Assembly (NCBI RefSeq): GCF_003129605.1
Contig: NZ_QBDX01000004.1
Coordinates: forward strand, 186,001-250,000
Source of the DNA: Hyphobacterium indicum
Lineage (GTDB): Bacteria; Pseudomonadota; Alphaproteobacteria; Caulobacterales; Maricaulaceae
Direction: 5' to 3'
DNA: 64,000 nt
Shown here one piece after another: positions 19,497 to 29,411 of this stretch. The translations under genes and the position numbers were made by a program. Every line of letters starts with the position of its first letter. The stretch's first letter is position 1. Under the pieces are notes generated by a model. It ran no database searches. It worked only from the letters and a program-made list of their open reading frames with translations, and was not told where the DNA came from.

Positions 19497-22400
19497 GTGG
19501 AATTCAACTCACTCAGGCTGACCGGCTTCAAGTCGTTCGTGGACTCGACCGAACTCTCGATCGAGCCCGGCCTGACGGGCGTGATCGGGCCCAATGGCTG
19601 CGGCAAGTCCAACCTGCTGGAAGCGCTGCGCTGGGTGATGGGAGCCACCTCCGCCAAATCCCTGCGCGGCTCCGGCATGGAAGATGTCATTTTCTCCGGA
19701 ACCGATGCCCGCCCCTCTCGCGAACATGCCGAAGTGCGTCTGGTCATCAGCAATGAGGACCGCACCGCCCCGGCCCGTTTCAATGACAATACCATCCTTG
19801 AAGTCGTGCGCCGCATCGTCCGGGGGGCCGGGTCGAGCTACAAGGTCAATGGCGAGGAAGTCCGTGCCAAGGATGTCCAGCTCCTGTTTGCCGATGCCGG
19901 CACCGGCGCCAATTCACCGGCCCTCGTGCGTCAGGGGCAGATCAGCGAGCTGATCAATGCCAAGCCGGAAAACCGGCGCAAGGTGCTGGAGGAAGCCGCC
20001 GGCGTTTCCGGCCTGCGCGCCCGCCGCCATGAAAGCGAATTGCGGCTCAAGGGTGCGGAAACCAATCTCGACCGCTTGCAGGACGTCATCGACGAGCTGG
20101 AATCGCGCCAGGCCGATCTCGAACGCCAGTCCCGTCAGGCGGCGCGCTACCGCAAGCTGTCCGCCGACATCCGCGCGCTCGAAGCCGCGCTTTGGCTGCA
20201 CCGCTGGCGCGAAGCCGAAGCCGCCGTGCTGACTGCCTCCGAGGCGCTGGAGATTTCCGGAGCCGCCGCCAGTGAAGCCGCAGAGGCGGCCGCCTCGGCC
20301 AGCCTGGCCGCGGAAAAGACGGCGGCCGATCTTGATCCCTTGCGTCAGGCCGAAGCCGAAGCCAGTGCGGCCCTGCGCCGGGTCGAACGCGAGCGCGACA
20401 CGCTCGACCGCGATGCCGCCGATGCCGGGCGTCAGGTCGCCGCCCTGGAACAGCGATTGCACGATCTGCGGGCCCAGATTGATCGCGAAGGATTGATTGG
20501 CGAGGACGCGGACGCCGCCATCAACCGCATTCGCGATGCAATCGCCGCCCTCCAATCCGAAGCGGCTGGCGAAGCAGAAGCCATGGAAACGGCCGCCGCG
20601 CTTCGGGACACGCAGGACGCAGACCGGCTGGAAAAGCAATCGGCGCTGGACGATGCGTCTAACGCTTTCGCGGCCATCCGCGCCGAACGCGATGCCGCCG
20701 CCCGCAACAAGACCCAGGCCGAACAGCGTGTGTCCCGGCTCTCCATGGAGCGTGATCGCGCCAATCAGTCTTTTGCGCTCCTTGGTCAGGGCGATGAAAG
20801 CGATCTGATGGCCGTCATCAAGGCGGCCGAAACCGCCGAATTGCAGGTCGAGACCGCCCGCAAGGCCCGCGACGAGGCCGAGGCCGCCCGGCTTGAAGCC
20901 GAAAGCATCGAACGTTCGGCGCAGGATCCCCTGAATGCGCTGCAGTCGGAAGCCTCGGCACTGGAGCGCGAAATCGCGACGCTGACACGCCTGCTGGAAC
21001 AGGACCATGTCGAGGACCGCGCCCTTGATTCCATGCGCGCCGCACCGGGATATGAAAAGGCGCTGGGAGCCGCACTCGGCGACGACCTCGAAGCCTCGCT
21101 CAATTCCGGGTCTGCCCGCCATTGGGGCGGCAAGGCGACTCAGGCCGGGGAATTGCCGGAGGGCTGCGAGCCATTGACGGCCTATGTCGAGGCCCCCGCG
21201 GCCCTGTCCGCCCGGCTGCAGGCCATCGGTATCGCCAGTGCCGACACGGCAGCGGATCTCGCCACCCGGCTGCGGCCAGGCCAGCGCATTGTAACGCGCC
21301 AGGGCGATCTCTGGCGCTGGGATGGCTATGTCTCGCGTGCCGATGCGCCGTCGGCGGCAGCCGCCCGGCTGGAACAGCGCAACCGCCTCGAAACCGCCCG
21401 CCGGGAAGCGGCCGCGCTGGAAGCGAAAATTCAGGCCGCATCGGATGCGGTGGACGAGGCCCGGCTGGCCCTCGCCCAGGCCCGTGAATTCGAACGCAAG
21501 ATGCGCGAACAGGCCGCCAGTGCCGAACGAGCGGCCCGTGAAGCCCAGTCGAAAGCCGCCGGAGCGCGCGAAAAGGCGGCCCGCGACAATGAACGCCGCG
21601 CCGCCCTGTCGGCAGAAATCGACCGGCTGACGGCCGAGTATGAGGACGCCCGCACGCAGCTGAAAACCGCTGAAGCCGCACTGCAGGATGATACCCGGCT
21701 GGCCCGGGCGCAGGACGATCTGTCAGCGGCGCGTGAAGCCGCCGATCAGGCCCGCGCACGCTTTGACGAAGCCCGTCAGGCCTATGAAGACCTGGCGCGC
21801 GCCGCCGCAGACCGGCAGCGGCGGATCGCAGATCTCGGCCGCGAGGAAGCCGAATGGCAAAGCCGCGCGGCCAGTGCGGAACAGCGTCTGGCCGAATTGA
21901 ACGAAACCAGATCCGGCACCGAAGCCGCGCTGGACACCGCCCGCCTGAAACCGGGTGAGATCCGCAGCCGGCTGGAGAAAATCGGCGAAACCCTCGCCGA
22001 CGCCACACGTCTCGCCGAAGAGGCCCGTGACCGCGCAATGGGTGCCGAGACCGCGGCCAAGGCATCGGATGCCGCAGCGCGCGCGGCCGAACGCGAAGCC
22101 TCGACGGCGCGCGAAAGACGGGCCGCCGATGAAGCCCGACTGGCCGCGGCCCGCGAGCGGCTGGATGAAACCGATTCGCGCCTCAGGGAAGCGACGGGTG
22201 AAACCGCCCTCATCCTTGCCGAACGGGTTGAGCCGGCCTTCGAGAAACTTGATCTCGAGGATCTGGAGCGCAAGCTGGAGGGCGCCCGCCAGTCCCGCGA
22301 ACGCCTCGGCGCCGTCAATCTGCGGGCCGACCAGGAAGCCGCCGAGCTGAAGGAAAAGCGCGACGAACTGGTCACCGAACGCGATGATCTGCTCGCCGCC

Positions 22401-22931
22401 ATCGACCGCCTGCGCAAGGGGATTGATGCCCTGTCGCGTGAAGGCCGGGCGCGGCTGCTGGAGGCTTTCGAACGAATCGATCAGCATTTCCGCCAATTGT
22501 TCGAGACCCTGTTCGAAGGCGGGCATGCCGAGCTGGCCCTGACCGAAAGCGATGATCCGCTCGAAGCGGGGCTGGAAATCTTCGCCTGCCCGCCCGGCAA
22601 GAAGATGGAACGCATGTCGCTGATGTCCGGCGGTGAGCAGGCGCTGACCGCTTCGGCATTGATTTTTGCGGTCTTCCTGTCGAACCCGGCCCCGGTTTGC
22701 GTTCTCGATGAGGTCGACGCCCCGCTCGATGATGCCAATGTGGACCGCTATTGCCGTATGCTCGACGAAATGCGGCGCCTGACGAAGACGCGTTTTCTGG
22801 TGATTACTCACAATGCCCTCACCATGTCGCGCATGGACCGGCTCTACGGAGTGACGATGGCGGAACGCGGGGTTTCGCAGCTGGTTTCCGTTGATCTCGC
22901 ACGTGCAGAACAGCTCATTGCCGCCGAATAA
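19497..22931 (+). CDS. smc: chromosome segregation protein SMC
   Basis: A 1144-residue condensin ATPase with the complete domain order: Walker A IGPNGCGKSN near residue 32, coiled coil, a hinge around residues 502-620 (GYEKALGAALGDDL onward), return coiled coil very rich in Ala/Glu/Arg, then the ABC signature LMSGGEQALTA and Walker B VCVLDEVDAPLDDANV. It organises and segregates the chromosome with ScpA/ScpB, which are not in the window. The GTG at 19497 directly starts the head domain (MEFNSLRLTGFKSFVDST). Confidence 0.97.
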   Translation: MEFNSLRLTGFKSFVDSTELSIEPGLTGVIGPNGCGKSNLLEALRWVMGATSAKSLRGSGMEDVIFSGTDARPSREHAEVRLVISNEDRTAPARFNDNTILEVVRRIVRGAGSSYKVNGEEVRAKDVQLLFADAGTGANSPALVRQGQISELINAKPENRRKVLEEAAGVSGLRARRHESELRLKGAETNLDRLQDVIDELESRQADLERQSRQAARYRKLSADIRALEAALWLHRWREAEAAVLTASEALEISGAAASEAAEAAASASLAAEKTAADLDPLRQAEAEASAALRRVERERDTLDRDAADAGRQVAALEQRLHDLRAQIDREGLIGEDADAAINRIRDAIAALQSEAAGEAEAMETAAALRDTQDADRLEKQSALDDASNAFAAIRAERDAAARNKTQAEQRVSRLSMERDRANQSFALLGQGDESDLMAVIKAAETAELQVETARKARDEAEAARLEAESIERSAQDPLNALQSEASALEREIATLTRLLEQDHVEDRALDSMRAAPGYEKALGAALGDDLEASLNSGSARHWGGKATQAGELPEGCEPLTAYVEAPAALSARLQAIGIASADTAADLATRLRPGQRIVTRQGDLWRWDGYVSRADAPSAAAARLEQRNRLETARREAAALEAKIQAASDAVDEARLALAQAREFERKMREQAASAERAAREAQSKAAGAREKAARDNERRAALSAEIDRLTAEYEDARTQLKTAEAALQDDTRLARAQDDLSAAREAADQARARFDEARQAYEDLARAAADRQRRIADLGREEAEWQSRAASAEQRLAELNETRSGTEAALDTARLKPGEIRSRLEKIGETLADATRLAEEARDRAMGAETAAKASDAAARAAEREASTARERRAADEARLAAARERLDETDSRLREATGETALILAERVEPAFEKLDLEDLERKLEGARQSRERLGAVNLRADQEAAELKEKRDELVTERDDLLAAIDRLRKGIDALSREGRARLLEAFERIDQHFRQLFETLFEGGHAELALTESDDPLEAGLEIFACPPGKKMERMSLMSGGEQALTASALIFAVFLSNPAPVCVLDEVDAPLDDANVDRYCRMLDEMRRLTKTRFLVITHNALTMSRMDRLYGVTMAERGVSQLVSVDLARAEQLIAAE

Positions 22932-22975
22932 AATTCGGCAATAAATTCATAAAGATAAATGGCACACACCTGTGC

Positions 22976-23003
22976 TTGACTTGCCCTCCCCCCTTGTCTA
23001 GCT
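22976..23003 (+). promoter_or_regulatory. possible sigma70-type promoter of the F0 operon
   Basis: TTGACT at 22976-22981 is followed after 16 bases by CTAGCT at 22998-23003, close to the -10 pattern seen in alphaproteobacteria. It lies about 33 bases before the atpI start in an A/T-rich gap after smc. Spacing and position fit; the -10 is only a moderate match. Confidence 0.45.
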
Positions 23004-23035
23004 TGCGCGCGCTTTCCGGGGGTCCGGGAAGCGCC

Positions 23036-23374
23036 ATGATCATGATGTCCAATCGCGACGAACCAGACCGGAGCAATCCTGAAGATCGACTGGCCGATTT
23101 CGAGAAAAGGCTTTCCGCCCGCCTCGAATCCCGGAATGCGGAAGATCGCAAATATGACCGCCCCAGACAGGGCTGGGCCATAGGATTGCGTTATGGGACT
23201 GAGTTCATGGTTGGTGTGTTGGTAGGGGCGGCAATCGGCTATCTGATTGATCGCGTTTTCGACACCCTTCCTTTCGGGCTTCTGATCGGGACATTTTTGG
23301 GTTTTGGCGCGGGCACGATGAACGTCGTTCGCGCCGCAAAAGAACTGAGCGAACGCGCATTGCGCGACAATTAA
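23036..23374 (+). CDS. atpI: ATP synthase protein I (AtpI)
   Basis: A 112-residue AtpI/AtpQ-type protein with a charged N-terminus and two membrane helices (EFMVGVLVGAAIGYLIDRVF and GLLIGTFLGFGAGTMNVV). It assists assembly of the c-ring or Mg2+ uptake in other bacteria. I chose the ATG at 23036, which has GGGAAG nine bases upstream; another ATG at 23045 is possible. It heads the F0 genes with atpB starting 10 bases downstream. Confidence 0.88.
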   Translation: MIMMSNRDEPDRSNPEDRLADFEKRLSARLESRNAEDRKYDRPRQGWAIGLRYGTEFMVGVLVGAAIGYLIDRVFDTLPFGLLIGTFLGFGAGTMNVVRAAKELSERALRDN

Positions 23375-23384
23375 GGGGCCGGAC

Positions 23385-24170
23385 GTGGCAGACACGAACC
23401 CGATCAAACAGTTCGAGATACATGAAGTCGCACCGCTGGAGATTGCGGGCCTCAATCTGGCATTCACGAACTCCGCTTTCTTCATGTTGCTGGCGACCGT
23501 ATCGGTCACCCTGCTGATGGCATTGGCCACCAACAAGCGGGCGCTGGTACCGGGGCGTGGCCAGTCCATTGCCGAAATTCTCTACGGTTTCGTGGCCGAC
23601 ATGGTCCGGTCATCGGCCGGAAATGAAGGCCTGCGCTTCTTCCCCTTCGTCTTCACGCTCTTTATCTTCATTCTTGCGGGCAACATGTTCGGCATGTTCC
23701 CCTATCTGCCCCTGCCCATCCCCGGCGTGGACAATCACGGCTTCACCATTACCAGCCACATCATCGTCACGCTGACCCTGTCGATGATGGTGATGGCCAT
23801 CGTCGTCGGCTTCGGCGTGTACAAGAACGGCTTCAAATTCCTGAAACTCTTCGTGCCCGCTGGCGTACCGCCCATTCTCTATATTATCGTGACGCCGATT
23901 GAGGTGATTTCCTTCCTCTCGCGTCCGATTTCCCTGTCCGTGCGTCTGTTCGCAAACATGCTGGCCGGTCACATTCTGCTGAAAGTGTTCGCGGGCTTCA
24001 TTGTCATGCTGGGGGCTGCCGGCGCAGCCTGGGGCATTGTCGGCATCCTGCCGTTTGCGATGGTCATCGGACTGACGGCGCTGGAATTCCTCGTGGCCTT
24101 CCTTCAGGCTTACGTCTTCGCCATTCTGACTTGCATTTATCTCAACGACGCGCTTCACCCGGCGCACTGA
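23385..24170 (+). CDS. atpB: F0F1 ATP synthase subunit a
   Basis: 261 residues with five or six membrane helices. The proton-channel helix carries the essential arginine in ISLSVRLFANMLAGHILL, and the last helices (LEFLVAFLQAYVFAILTCIYLNDA) contain the expected Gln/Tyr. The GTG at 23385 follows a GGGGCCGG stretch and gives MADTNPIKQFEIHEV, the common alphaproteobacterial N-terminus. Confidence 0.97.
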   Translation: MADTNPIKQFEIHEVAPLEIAGLNLAFTNSAFFMLLATVSVTLLMALATNKRALVPGRGQSIAEILYGFVADMVRSSAGNEGLRFFPFVFTLFIFILAGNMFGMFPYLPLPIPGVDNHGFTITSHIIVTLTLSMMVMAIVVGFGVYKNGFKFLKLFVPAGVPPILYIIVTPIEVISFLSRPISLSVRLFANMLAGHILLKVFAGFIVMLGAAGAAWGIVGILPFAMVIGLTALEFLVAFLQAYVFAILTCIYLNDALHPAH

Positions 24171-24218
24171 CGGGTTTAGCCAATCTATCTAACCGGACCG
24201 CTTACAAGGAGCTCCAAA

Positions 24219-24455
24219 ATGGAACAGGGTCTTATTGATCTCGGAAAATACATCGGCGCTGGCCTCGCTTGCCTCGGCATGCTGGGCGCCGCCATGGGCG
24301 TGGGCAACATCTTTGGTTCCTTCCTTCAAGGTGCCATGCGCAATCCTGCCGCTGCCCAGCAACAGTTCGGCACGCTGATCTTCGGCTTCGCCGTGACGGA
24401 AGCCCTCGGCATCTTCTCGCTGCTGATCGCGCTTCTGCTTCTCTTCGTCGTCTAG
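24219..24455 (+). CDS. atpE: F0F1 ATP synthase subunit c
   Basis: A 78-residue hairpin proteolipid: helix 1 KYIGAGLACLGMLGAAMGVGN, polar loop with RNPAAAQQ, and helix 2 with the proton-binding glutamate in FAVTEALGIFS. A Glu at this site with no Na+-binding neighbours points to proton coupling. It forms the c-ring. An AAGGAG Shine-Dalgarno lies nine bases before the ATG. Confidence 0.97.
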   Translation: MEQGLIDLGKYIGAGLACLGMLGAAMGVGNIFGSFLQGAMRNPAAAQQQFGTLIFGFAVTEALGIFSLLIALLLLFVV

Positions 24456-24530
24456 GACGGCAAATCCCGATTGGCCGCGGGCGCTTCTGCCCGCGGCTGA
24501 CGCTATTGTGCTAACGGAAAGAGTCGTCCC

Positions 24531-25097
24531 ATGACGCTCATTGCGCTGATGAATCTGGCGGTCACCGCGGCTGAGGAAGCCGGCGGCGGAGAGCATGAAG
24601 CCTCCGGCGCCTTCCCGCCGTTTGATCCGACCTATTTTGCCTCGCAGATCTTCTGGCTCCTGATCACCTTCGCAGCGCTCTACCTGCTGATGTCGCGCTG
24701 GATTCTGCCGCGGATAGGCGGGATCATCGAGGAACGCCGCGACCGCATCGCCGACGATCTTGATGCGGCCCAGCAGATATCTGCCGAAGCCGATCAGACC
24801 CGTTCCGCCTATGAGCAGGCGCTGGCGGATGCCCGTGCCCGGGCCCATAATCTGGCCGCCGAAGCCAAAGCCGCCATGGACCGGGAAATCGCGGATGAGA
24901 CCGCCGAGGTCGATGCCGAGATTGCCGCCAAGTCAGCCGAAGCCGAGAAAACGCTGGCAGACGCCCGCGCCAAGGCGCTTGCCGAAGTGCGGAATATCGC
25001 GGCGCCCACCGCCGCAGAGGCTGCCAACCGGATTGGCGGCCTGGCGGTGACGGAAAAAGACGCGGATCAGGCCATCAAGGCCCTCGAAAGCCGGTAG
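24531..25097 (+). CDS. atpG: F0F1 ATP synthase subunit b'
   Basis: 188 residues: a short N-terminal extension, one membrane helix ([19 protein letters not shown]), then a long Ala/Glu-rich amphipathic helix forming half of the peripheral stalk. The early proline-rich [14 protein letters not shown] context is typical of the b' chain of alphaproteobacteria, which carry two different b subunits. The gene is usually called atpF2 or atpG; naming varies. Confidence 0.92.
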   Translation: MTLIALMNLAVTAAEEAGGGEHEASGAFPPFDPTYFASQIFWLLITFAALYLLMSRWILPRIGGIIEERRDRIADDLDAAQQISAEADQTRSAYEQALADARARAHNLAAEAKAAMDREIADETAEVDAEIAAKSAEAEKTLADARAKALAEVRNIAAPTAAEAANRIGGLAVTEKDADQAIKALESR

Positions 25098-25108
25098 GAG
25101 AACAGCCT

Positions 25109-25603
25109 ATGACCTATCTTCTGCAGGACACCTCCTTCTGGGCCATGCTCGGGGTCGTCATTTTTTTCGGCATTCTGGTCTGGGCCAAGGTGCCCGGCAT
25201 TATCACCAGGCAACTCGACACCCGCGCCGACAAGATCCGCAATGATCTCGACGATGCCCGCCGGATGCGGGAAGAAGCCCAGGAATTGCTGGCCAGCTTC
25301 CAGCGCAAGCAGCGCGAGGCTGAAGCCGAGGCCGAAGCCATCATCGAGCAGGCCAAATCAGACGCGAAACATCTGCGTGAAGCGGCCCGGACCGAGCTGG
25401 CGGCCCGCCTCGAACGCCGGACGGCACTGGCAGAACAGCGGATCGCCCAGGCCGAGGCCCATGCCGTGGCCGAGGTCAAGGCCCTCGCAGCCGATCTGGC
25501 AACCGATGCGGCCGCCCGTCTGATCGCCGAACACACAAAGAAGGCCGATCACGCCGAACGCCTGAAAGCCGACCTCGCCGATCTCGAGACGCGGCTGAAC
25601 TGA
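25109..25603 (+). CDS. atpF: F0F1 ATP synthase subunit b
   Basis: 164 residues with one N-terminal membrane helix (TSFWAMLGVVIFFGILVWAKV) followed by a charged coiled coil, the second half of the heterodimeric peripheral stalk. It starts 11 bases after b'. The F1 genes (atpHAGDC) are absent, as expected in alphaproteobacteria where F0 and F1 operons are separate. A strong terminator follows 20 bases after the stop. Confidence 0.95.
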   Translation: MTYLLQDTSFWAMLGVVIFFGILVWAKVPGIITRQLDTRADKIRNDLDDARRMREEAQELLASFQRKQREAEAEAEAIIEQAKSDAKHLREAARTELAARLERRTALAEQRIAQAEAHAVAEVKALAADLATDAAARLIAEHTKKADHAERLKADLADLETRLN

Positions 25604-25623
25604 TCAGCGTTACCAGCTAAAAG

Positions 25624-25651
25624 AAAAGCCCCGCTCGAGCGGGGCTTTTTT
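25624..25651. terminator. bidirectional intrinsic terminator after the F0 operon
   Basis: AGCCCCGCTCGAGCGGGGCT (25627-25646) is a perfect 20-base palindrome followed by a T-run on the plus strand and preceded by AAGAAAA, which supplies T residues for the minus strand. It sits between the convergent atpF and membrane-protein genes, overlapping the end of the latter, so it can serve both. Confidence 0.92.
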
Positions 25652-25961
25652 ATGTCGGATTGGCCGGTTTTTCGTCTTCCGGATCATCATCCTTCTCGCC
25701 AAAGGCCCGTTTGACCCGGTTCCAGAAGCCGGGATGGCGCTTCAGATATCCGGTGATCATCCGGTGCGCCCGCGGCGAGCTGCCCGCCAGCATCAGCGTG
25801 CCGATGATAAAGAGCGGGACACCCAGCGGAATGGGCGTGACCGCCAGCGGTATGGCAATGATCATCAGGGCCAGGCCGAGTGCTATCCCGACCATGCGCA
25901 GAACGGTGGCAATGACGCTGCCCAGCGGCGTCTTGCTCATATTGTTCAACGCATCATTCAT
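25650..25961 (-). CDS. small two-helix membrane protein, function unknown
   Basis: 103 residues with two adjacent hydrophobic segments (LGSVIATVLRMVGIALGLAL and PLAVTPIPLGVPLFIIGTLML), then a basic stretch (RMITGYLKRHPGFWNRVKRAF) and an acidic tail. The PIPLGVPLFIIGT turn resembles PGPGW-type small membrane proteins, but I do not recognise a named family with confidence. An internal Met at 25940 is an alternative start. It reads towards the F0 operon and ends in the shared terminator. Confidence 0.65.
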   Translation of the reverse strand: MNDALNNMSKTPLGSVIATVLRMVGIALGLALMIIAIPLAVTPIPLGVPLFIIGTLMLAGSSPRAHRMITGYLKRHPGFWNRVKRAFGEKDDDPEDEKPANPT

Positions 25962-26090
25962 TCGGGACTTTCCTGCTCCCTGACATAGATGGGCCTGCCT
26001 AGAAAGTGATCAAGATCAACGCTAGGTCCATAACGACACAATAGCAGCGAAAACGACCGAATTCGGGCGAAATGCAGTGCTAACTGTTGA

Positions 26091-27665
26091 TTATTCCGCG
26101 GCTTCCGCGACCGGCGGTGTCCAGCGCAGCACCGGTTGGCGGGCCGCCCGCGTCTCGTCCAGACGCCGCATCGGCGCATGCACAGGTGCCGCCCTGAAAC
26201 GGTCCGCATCACCGGCGGCCGCCGCAGCCGCAAGCCCCAGAAGCACATCACAGAAACGGTCCAGACCGGATTTTGATTCGGTCTCGGTTGGCTCGATCAG
26301 CATGGCCCCGTGAACGACCAGCGGGAAATACATGGTCATCGGGTGATAGCCCTCATCGATCATGGCCTTCGCAAAATCGAGCGTGGTCACGCCGGTATCT
26401 TTAAGGAAGCGGTCATCAAACAGCGCTTCGTGCATGCAGGTCCCGTCAAAGGCCGGGGTCATGACATCCTTCAGCCGCGCCAGGATATAGTTCGCATTCA
26501 GCACGGCATCTTCCGACGCCTGCTTCAGCCCATCCGCGCCATGGCTCATCATATAGGTCAGCGCCCGGGTGAACATGCCCATCTGGCCATGGAAGGCGGT
26601 CAGGCGGCCAAAGGGCCGCGCCTCGCCATCGGCATCACCGTCATTTTCCGCCATTTTCAGCTGTGCGCCATCGGCGGTTTTCACGATGAAGGGCAAGGGC
26701 GCAAACGGGGCCAGTGCTTCGGAGAAGACCGTCGGGCCCGAGCCCGGACCGCCGCCACCATGCGGCGTGGAGAAAGTCTTGTGCAGATTGATATGCATCG
26801 CATCGATGCCGAGATCGCCCGGACGGACACGCCCGACAATGGCGTTGAAATTCGCCCCGTCGCAATAGAAATAGCCACCCGCCTCGTGGATCAGATCGGC
26901 AATTTCCTTGATGTCGCGTTCAAACAGGCCGCACGTATTCGGATTGGTCAGCATGATGCCGGCGACATCATCGCCCAGCTTGGCCTTGAAGGCCTCCATG
27001 TCGACCCGGCCCGTCTTGTCAGCCGGAATTTCGTCGGTGAAGAAGCCGCACTGGACCGCCGTCGCCGGATTGGTCCCGTGCGCTGATTCCGGCACCAGCA
27101 CGCGGCGGCGGCCGGTTTCGCCGCGCGCATCCAGCGCCGCGCGGATCGCCATCATGCCGCATAATTCGCCATGCGCGCCGGCTTTCGGGCTCATCGCCAC
27201 GGCCGGGGTATTGGTCAGCACCATCAGCCAGCGGGCCAATTCCTCGATCAGCTTGTAGGCGCCCTGCACCGTCTTTTCCGGTTGCAGCGGGTGGATGTCG
27301 GCAAAGCCCGGCAAGCGCGCCATCTTCTCGTTGAGGCGGGGATTATGCTTCATCGTGCACGAGCCCAGCGGATAGAGCCCCAGATCGATCGCATAATTCT
27401 TGCGCGACAGGCGCACATAATGGCGCATGGCTTCCGGCTCGGCGAGGCCCGGCAGTCCAATCGGGCCCTCGCGCTTCATCGTCCCCAGACGGTTCAGCCC
27501 GCCCTTCGGCGTTGGCAGATCCACACCGGTGACCTCCAGCGATCCGCGCTCGAACAAGAGCGGCTCGGCCTGGTCCAGCCCGCGTGAGCCGGACAGCGTC
27601 TCATAGCCGCCGGGATCGATATCATGCTCGATACGCGTCGGACGGCCTTGTGTGTTCATGCTCAT
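26091..27665 (-). CDS. gcvPB: glycine dehydrogenase (decarboxylating) subunit 2
   Basis: 524 residues: the C-terminal half of the P-protein of the glycine cleavage system, holding the PLP lysine in NLHKTFSTPHGGGGPG, with GSCTMKHNPRLNE and SPKAGAHGELCGM also diagnostic. Together with GcvPA it decarboxylates glycine and transfers the aminomethyl group to lipoyl-GcvH. The split PA/PB form is normal in many bacteria. Start ATG at 27665, two bases after the DUF2513 stop. It is the last gene of the gcv operon. Confidence 0.97.
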   Translation of the reverse strand: MSMNTQGRPTRIEHDIDPGGYETLSGSRGLDQAEPLLFERGSLEVTGVDLPTPKGGLNRLGTMKREGPIGLPGLAEPEAMRHYVRLSRKNYAIDLGLYPLGSCTMKHNPRLNEKMARLPGFADIHPLQPEKTVQGAYKLIEELARWLMVLTNTPAVAMSPKAGAHGELCGMMAIRAALDARGETGRRRVLVPESAHGTNPATAVQCGFFTDEIPADKTGRVDMEAFKAKLGDDVAGIMLTNPNTCGLFERDIKEIADLIHEAGGYFYCDGANFNAIVGRVRPGDLGIDAMHINLHKTFSTPHGGGGPGSGPTVFSEALAPFAPLPFIVKTADGAQLKMAENDGDADGEARPFGRLTAFHGQMGMFTRALTYMMSHGADGLKQASEDAVLNANYILARLKDVMTPAFDGTCMHEALFDDRFLKDTGVTTLDFAKAMIDEGYHPMTMYFPLVVHGAMLIEPTETESKSGLDRFCDVLLGLAAAAAAGDADRFRAAPVHAPMRRLDETRAARQPVLRWTPPVAEAAE

Positions 27666-27667
27666 TG

Positions 27668-28045
27668 CTAGAACTCCAATCCGGTATGGTTCGATATCTG
27701 CTTTTTGATGATGCTGATGGCTACATCTCGCAGCACGTCAACAGAGAAGCCTTTTCCTTTTTCGGCGACATCTTTGGTTCGCTCCCAAACATCTGCATCT
27801 CGAACGGCTTCTAGGTATTGGTAACCATCATAGGTAACACCTTGGACAAAAACTGCGTCTTCCATCCAAGACAGCTTCTCATCTCTCAGAAGCCCCCCTT
27901 CCATCATGAGCTCAACGTGAGCTCCGACCACCGGAATATCATGATCGGGAAAGTCGCTTTCTGACCAAGTGATGCTCTGATTTGCAGGCATCTCGGCTTC
28001 TGCTTTCAAGAGAATTTGGCGAACCAGCTCGAGATCCATCTTCAT
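27668..28045 (-). CDS. DUF2513-like protein inserted in the gcv operon
   Basis: 125 residues resembling DUF2513 proteins: [18 protein letters not shown], a [13 protein letters not shown] stretch, then [21 protein letters not shown] and a closing helix [18 protein letters not shown]2513 proteins occur on phages, plasmids and in genomic islands; their function is not established, though the pattern suggests a winged-helix-like fold (inference). The DNA is about 43-50% G+C per 60 bases, well below its neighbours. Its ATG overlaps the gcvPA stop by four bases and its stop lies two bases before gcvPB, so it is fully embedded in the operon. Confidence 0.75.
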   Translation of the reverse strand: MKMDLELVRQILLKAEAEMPANQSITWSESDFPDHDIPVVGAHVELMMEGGLLRDEKLSWMEDAVFVQGVTYDGYQYLEAVRDADVWERTKDVAEKGKGFSVDVLRDVAISIIKKQISNHTGLEF

Positions 28046-29391
28046 GCCAACACCTCCCGCAGGGCGGTTTCGAACGCCGCCAGATCCTCTGGCGTATTGG
28101 TTTCCGTGGCCGCGACGATCAGCACATCGTCCAGCCCCTCGCCCGGATACAGGCGCGAGGCAGGAACACCGCCCAGCACGCCCCGGTCCACCAGCGCATC
28201 CACGACATCAGCCGCAGGCTTGGTCAGGCGCAGGGCGAATTCATTGAAGAAAGTATCTGTCAGAAGCTCCACGCCCGCCACCGCGCTCAGCCGGTCTGCC
28301 AGATCACAGGCCGTTTCATGGTTCAGCTGTGCCAGCGTCGTCAGGCCTTTTTCGCCCAGCAGCGTCATGTGAATGGTGAAAGCGAGCGCGCACAGGCCGG
28401 AATTGGTGCAGATATTCGAGGTCGCCTTGTCGCGGCGGATATGCTGCTCGCGCGTGGAGAGCGTCAGCACATAGCCCCGGCGGCCATCGGCATCAACGGT
28501 TTCGCCCGCCAGCCGGCCCGGCAGATTGCGGATGAAATTGCGATCATTCTTGCAGGCAAACAAACCGACATACGGCCCGCCGAAATTGAGGCCGACGCCG
28601 ATCCCCTGGCCCTCGCCAACGGCAATATCCGCGCCCATTTCACCGGGTGACTTCACCAGCCCCAGCGAGACCGGCTCGGTAAAGACGGCGATCACCAGCG
28701 CGCCATGCTTGTGCGCTTTTTCCGAGATCTCCGTCAGGTCATGCAGGCGGCCGAAGACGTCCGGCGTCTGGATCACCACACAGGCGGTTTCATCATCAAT
28801 CGTCTCGGCAATACCCGCCAGCCCGTCAAGATCGGGCGCGGTAGAGGCCACCGCGATATCCATGTATTTGGCCAGCGTCTTGGTCGTTGCGGCATAATGC
28901 GGGTGCAGCGAACCGGCGAGCACCGCCTTCTTGCGTTTCGTGACCCGCGCCGCCATCAGCACGGCTTCGCCGCAGGCGGTCGAGCCGTCATACATGGACG
29001 CATTGGCGACATCCATGCCGGTCATAAGCGCGACCTGGGTCTGGAATTCGAACAGCGTTTGCAGCGTGCCCTGGCTGATCTCCGGCTGGTAGGGCGTATA
29101 GGCGGTCAGGAATTCCGAGCGCTGGATGAGGTGGTCCACCGTCGCGGGGACATGGTGCTTGTAGGCCCCGGCCCCGACAAAGAAGGGCACGCTGGAGGCC
29201 GGCGTGTTCTCGCCCGCCAGTTTCGACAGCGCCCGCTCCACCTGAAGCTCGGTCTGATGCATCGGCAGGTCCACCGGCCCGTCGAGCCGCGCGGCTTCGG
29301 GCACATCGGTGAACAGGGCATCAATGGATGCCGCGCCGATCCGCTTCAGCATGTCTTGCCGGTCAGCCGGCGTCAGGGGGAGATATCGCAT
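28042..29391 (-). CDS. gcvPA: glycine dehydrogenase (decarboxylating) subunit 1
   Basis: 449 residues matching the N-terminal half of the P-protein: [15 protein letters not shown] at the start, [39 protein letters not shown] and [14 protein letters not shown] in pieces are hallmark motifs. It pairs with GcvPB. It lies 20 bases after gcvH and is separated from gcvPB by the DUF2513 gene, whereas the two are usually adjacent. Confidence 0.96.
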   Translation of the reverse strand: MRYLPLTPADRQDMLKRIGAASIDALFTDVPEAARLDGPVDLPMHQTELQVERALSKLAGENTPASSVPFFVGAGAYKHHVPATVDHLIQRSEFLTAYTPYQPEISQGTLQTLFEFQTQVALMTGMDVANASMYDGSTACGEAVLMAARVTKRKKAVLAGSLHPHYAATTKTLAKYMDIAVASTAPDLDGLAGIAETIDDETACVVIQTPDVFGRLHDLTEISEKAHKHGALVIAVFTEPVSLGLVKSPGEMGADIAVGEGQGIGVGLNFGGPYVGLFACKNDRNFIRNLPGRLAGETVDADGRRGYVLTLSTREQHIRRDKATSNICTNSGLCALAFTIHMTLLGEKGLTTLAQLNHETACDLADRLSAVAGVELLTDTFFNEFALRLTKPAADVVDALVDRGVLGGVPASRLYPGEGLDDVLIVAATETNTPEDLAAFETALREVLA

Positions 29392-29411
29392 CCGCTTGTC
29401 CTGTTGGAAAT

